From NCBI GenBank assembly GCA_003342815.1, contig PTEX01000481.1:125551-189550 (forward strand): 64,000 nucleotides of DNA. The letters run 5' to 3'. Within the stretch, counting starts at the first letter, position 1. Every line of letters starts with the position of its first letter. Source of the DNA: Eudromia elegans (lineage: Eukaryota > Chordata > Aves > Tinamiformes > Tinamidae). Below, in pieces: positions 60,506-64,000 of the stretch. The translations under genes and the position numbers were made by a program. The notes beneath the pieces are model-generated. The model had not been told where the DNA came from and did not search any database. It saw only the letters and a program-made list of their open reading frames with translations.

Positions 60506-60700
60506 TAGTCAGGGCCTTTCAATTTTGGATCTCGTTCAGGGTTCTTTAAGTGTTTCGTTCAGTAGGTCTGAGTTACAAGTTTGAAAGAAAAAAATACCAG
60601 TGCTTCCTCTTGCAAAGCTGGCCGAAGCCATAGTGTTTAAATAGCAATGTTAAGGGTGTTTGTTAGTAATGTTTGTGCCTTGAGTCACTTTGTTTTTCCT
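60506..60700 (+). repeat. Duplicated segment, copy B (without CR1)
   Basis: Uninterrupted version of 58646-58795 joined to 59652-59705: GTAGTCAGGGCCTTTCAATT to AATAGCAATGTTAAGGGTGT and GAGTCACTTTG. It serves as a paralogous empty site for the CR1 insertion. Confidence 0.85.
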
Positions 60701-63680
60701 TGAGAGAGGTCCTCTAACCACCAGTAAATTGTGCTGGTAGGATCCATCCAGGAGATTTCCTAGAGAAAGGATGAGGGAAGACTCCCTTGGGAATGGGAGG
60801 AATGTGCCGTTGCAGCGTGCAAAGTGCCAGAAAGCAGCTGGGTATTTCACTAGTGGCATTTTCATGTTTGTGTGGCCCAATTTGAGTTGCTTCTAGCGAT
60901 GCCAAAAGAAGTGGTGCCGGTGGAGCGCCGTGGGCTCAGTAGGAATGGTGCAAGCAAAGACAAGGAGAGAGCAGGTGAAAGGCAGGCCTGGCTTGCTGGG
61001 AGGTCAGGCCCCAAGTCGCGGGGAGGTGGTTCTTCCTGAGAGGTAGGAGCTCACTTTAGAGAGGGCCCAAAAATTGACCGTGTTAGTTTTGGAGAATTTC
61101 TGGGTGAAAGCCGTTCCTCTTTTCTTGTTAAGAGAGGGCCTAAAATGGATACGTGCTTTGGGTAGAGTTCCTGTTAGTGTAATATGCGCAGAGGGAGGGA
61201 GGGAGACGACGGGGTGGGGAGGGAACCTTATTTTTGCGTGCTTAGCCAAGGTGTCCAGGCTCGGGGAATTGTGCGTGCGCTGGCGAACTCAGCTCAACAC
61301 CGAATGCCCAGCGGGCACTGCAGCATTGCCAGCAGACTGGAGTTAACGCTGCGCTTTGCAGCTGGGAGAGGCCTGTTTCGAAGTAGGGGGAGTGAGCAGA
61401 GTGGGCAGAGCAGGGTGTGTGAGCGGTGGCCGCTTGTGGTTCAAGGATTGTGGGTGGCCGCTTGTGGTTATGGAGCTGTCCCTGCTGCTTCTCGGCGCGG
61501 ATGCGCTCTTGCCTTTTCTCTTTGAGTTGGGGGTTCTAAAGTGCATGTTTTCAGTGGAGCAGGTGGTTTGGTGCTAGAGAACTGAGGATGTCTCTGCAGG
61601 CCTGCCTCTTGTAAGCATCACGGGTTCTGGCTTTTTAGAATTTGTCTATGTGCTTTCATTTAGTGCTCATCCTTTTTGCAAGAGCCTCTGGTTTGACCAT
61701 TAATTTCCCCTAGAATAGGGTCTCAGTGGTTGTATACTCCTGTTCTCAGCAGTGTATCCCTCTCTTTTATTAGATGAGACAGAGAGTCATGCATGTACTC
61801 CTTTTATTTTCTTAGAATGAACGCTGCCTACTCTACGAGCAGATCTCCCTCTACCATCTTACCGTCACTTTGTTGTTCTTGCTCTTGCCTGAGCCTGCTG
61901 TGGGTGAAAAGGAGAGTATGAGAGGATGTGCCTAGTAGAAACTTGAGGTTTTCTCTAATGCAGGACTATTCCCTTTTATAAATGGGCAGTCGTGACCTAA
62001 GGGACACTGCAGTGTATTCCTTTATTTCCCGGAGAGCCAGTTCTTGATTGAACTGTATCTTCTCCCATTTTGACGCAGCGGGGTGGAGATCTTAGCGGTT
62101 CTCTCCTACCTGTTTGGTTCATCTCTGATGCCCTGCAGCTCTTGATGGTCTCCTTTCCCCAGCTCTTTCTCTTCTGCAGCCTGGTGTGCTGCAGCTCTTG
62201 TCGCTGATTTCTGCGTTGAGAGCAGATGTTTGCTACAACATTGCCAGAATGTGCTTGCCTCCCTTTGTAGCTCCATTTTACGTGCTGCTTACTTAAGAAG
62301 TGGTTCTTTAAGAGGACGGAGAGAGAGAGAGAAGACAAGAGGAAAAAAAGGTAGATGTAGTTACCTGCTGCTGCAGCCAAAGCTTGTCTGTGTCTGGCTG
62401 TTTGACTTTGGACCTTTGCGTCTCAGCAGGAGGAGTGTGTTCTTCTTTGGCTCGCCACATCCCGCAGGCTGAGGGACCCGCTGCTCTTGACTGGCACCTG
62501 CACACCGGTCATCATAAAAGTGTTTTTTTTGGTGAGTAGAAAGATTATCAAGGGCCTTCTCTAAGCAAAAGTATCAAATGAAGGGAAAGTTACCTTGAGA
62601 AGAACCTGAACTTCCTGCGTTTTCACAAGACCGTTNTCTTGCAAAGCCATGGCATGAGAAAGCTCTGCTGTTCTATTACTAGACCTGTAAGTTGCATGTG
62701 GAACGAACAAACAAGATCGTGCCTGCATCAGTGACCCCTTGGTCCTGCGTTCTTAAGGAAGACCTCAAGCAAAAAGACAACCGTAAGACAAAATTTCTCT
62801 TTCCTGGAAATGCTTTTTAACGAAGGAAAAAAGACACAAACACAGCAATGCTGGTTTCTGTGCTCTTATTCTACTTGCTCTTTCATCCTTTTGGACCTTC
62901 TTCCTCCTTCCCCCTGCCTGTGAGGTGCAGGGTCTGACGCCTCACCCTCTTCCCTGCTAAGACCTGCTTATCTGCTATAGAAATACTCCCATCCTTGGCT
63001 TTTGCTTCCGCAGGAAGCAACACCCTCCAGCTCATCTCTAAGAAACTGTTCCCAGCAAGCAGCCCAGCATGCTGCTTTTGCTGCGGATCCTGTCCGCAAA
63101 AGCTTTCCTCCTTTCTTCTCGGCTGCCGAGTCCATCTAAGAACTATATTGCCTGGGCTCTGCTCCTCACATGAGAGTTCGGTTCTAATGAAATAATTTTG
63201 TCTGAATCAGCAGGCAAATCTCAACTTGTTGTAGAGGCAAGGGCTGAGTTACAGACTTACTTCTGCAGAACTATGTCTCTATAGGACCCATCTCCAAAGA
63301 GCAGTCAGAGAAGCATAATTAGAAAAGAATCCTGAAGATATAGCGAGCACACACATTATCCCTTCTGACTTTGCTCTCCGATGACAATATTCCTTCCCTG
63401 CCATCCTCCCCGTTCTCCCCTCAAGCTGGCCCTTCAATTAAGGTCAATCAAGCAAAAGCCTCACAAGAGCTGGCTGGGGTTTAGCAACTCCCTGTGGCGT
63501 GCCGTGGGATTAATATTAAAAGCAACAAGAAAAGCCCACCTGCCTGTCTTTGTCCATGAGTTTAGAGAGCCCCAATATCTAAGCATTCCCAGGGGATTTA
63601 ACATCGCTTACAAAATGTTGTGTTTCTGCTGTTTTCCTATTTGAGACATATGAAGAGTCCATCTCTTCGTCTCTCTTGGG
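60701..63680. other. Sequence with no recognised gene
   Basis: Mixed composition, a moderately GC-rich patch near 61180-61500, and a short GAGA tract near 62320-62333. Open frames on both strands are short and unlike known families. It may be intron of the gene proposed to start at 56970. Confidence 0.4.
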
Positions 63681-63687
63681 CGATCCA

Positions 63688-64000
63688 GGGAGTTCCTTTG
63701 TGGCTTTGTGCTGAACCTCCCCGTCGTCAAGTGTTGGACAATTCCAACCATTTCTGCTATTGTATTTCACAGGCCTTTTAAACTTCTGCATTTGCTCTGC
63801 TTTCTTGTTTAGTTGGTCTGCATGTTACGTCGGTTCGTCTCTTTTTTTCAGTCCATTGAGTTTCTTTGTGGCTTTGTTCTGAAACTTCCTATTGTCGATG
63901 TTGGAAAATTCCAACCATTTCTGCTATTGTATTTCACAGGCNTTTTAAACTTCTGCATTTGCTCTGCTTTCTTGTTTTATTGGTCTGCATGTTCCGTTGG
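63688..64000. repeat. Tandem repeat, 167-bp unit, two copies running off the window end
   Basis: ATTCCAACCATTTCTGCTAT starts at 63741 and again at 63908. Similarity extends from about GAGTTCCTTTGTGGCTTTGT (63691) to TTGGTCTGCATGTTACGT, and the second copy from GAGTTTCTTTGTGGCTTTGT (63858) to the last base. The copies differ at several positions. More units may follow beyond the window. Confidence 0.85.

Noticed and set aside
63579-63791. 70-codon minus-strand frame (KRPVKYNSRNGWN) as a gene
   Set aside because: It lies in the 167-bp tandem repeat and the frame is not kept in the second copy.
1-64000. CRISPR arrays, bacterial operons, rRNA or tRNA genes
   Set aside because: No direct repeats with spacers, no cloverleaf or rRNA text; the sequence is vertebrate with introns and CR1.

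Overview
This window is nuclear DNA from a sauropsid, most probably a bird. The interspersed repeats are almost all CR1 LINEs with the usual 3' tail (ATTCTATGATTCTATG or ATTCTGTGATTCTGTG), there is no L1 or Alu-like material, introns are short, and the promoters are sharp CpG islands. CR1 load is high (about sixteen identifiable fragments, several nearly identical), but I cannot name the species. A turtle or crocodilian is less likely but not excluded.

Layout: (1) 1-4.5 kb is a nest of CR1 fragments with an LTR-like insert. (2) FNDC4, minus strand, has five coding exons from 12368 down to 4508, with a CpG-island promoter interrupted by a 236-base assembly gap. (3) 12.8-17.5 kb holds a minisatellite, an old CR1 and unremarkable sequence. 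(4) A broken remnant of GCKR (glucokinase regulatory protein), plus strand, occupies 17.9-21.33 kb. Six exons are recognisable, with conserved splice sites but two adjacent in-frame stops, a frameshift, missing exons, an internal CR1, and another CR1 where the last recognisable exon breaks off. (5) 21.8-24 kb is an AT-rich gene desert. (6) ZNF512, minus strand, has fourteen coding exons from 40563 down to 25374 (567 codons). (7) GPN1, plus strand, has fourteen coding exons from 40835 to 53425 (365 codons); it starts 271 bp from ZNF512 in a shared CpG-island promoter. (8) 54.1-55.2 kb is a long minus-strand CR1. (9) 56.2-57.2 kb is a second strong promoter region with a five-fold tandem array of ZNF143/THAP11-like and ETS-like sites, NRF1-like sites, and a candidate first coding exon of an unidentified plus-strand gene. 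(10) 58.6-64 kb is mostly repeats: a duplicated segment with a CR1 in one copy, an LTR-like element, and a 167-bp tandem repeat at the window end.

The FNDC4 (minus) / GCKR (plus) head-to-head order followed by ZNF512 and GPN1 matches, as I recall it, the human 2p23 neighbourhood. This supports the GCKR identification independently of its sequence. ZNF512 appears to be inverted relative to human. FNDC4, ZNF512 and GPN1 have unrelated functions (secreted signalling ectodomain, chromatin zinc-finger protein, RNA polymerase II assembly GTPase). The GCKR remnant is the most interesting item, because birds are reported to lack GCKR and to be deficient in hepatic glucokinase activity.
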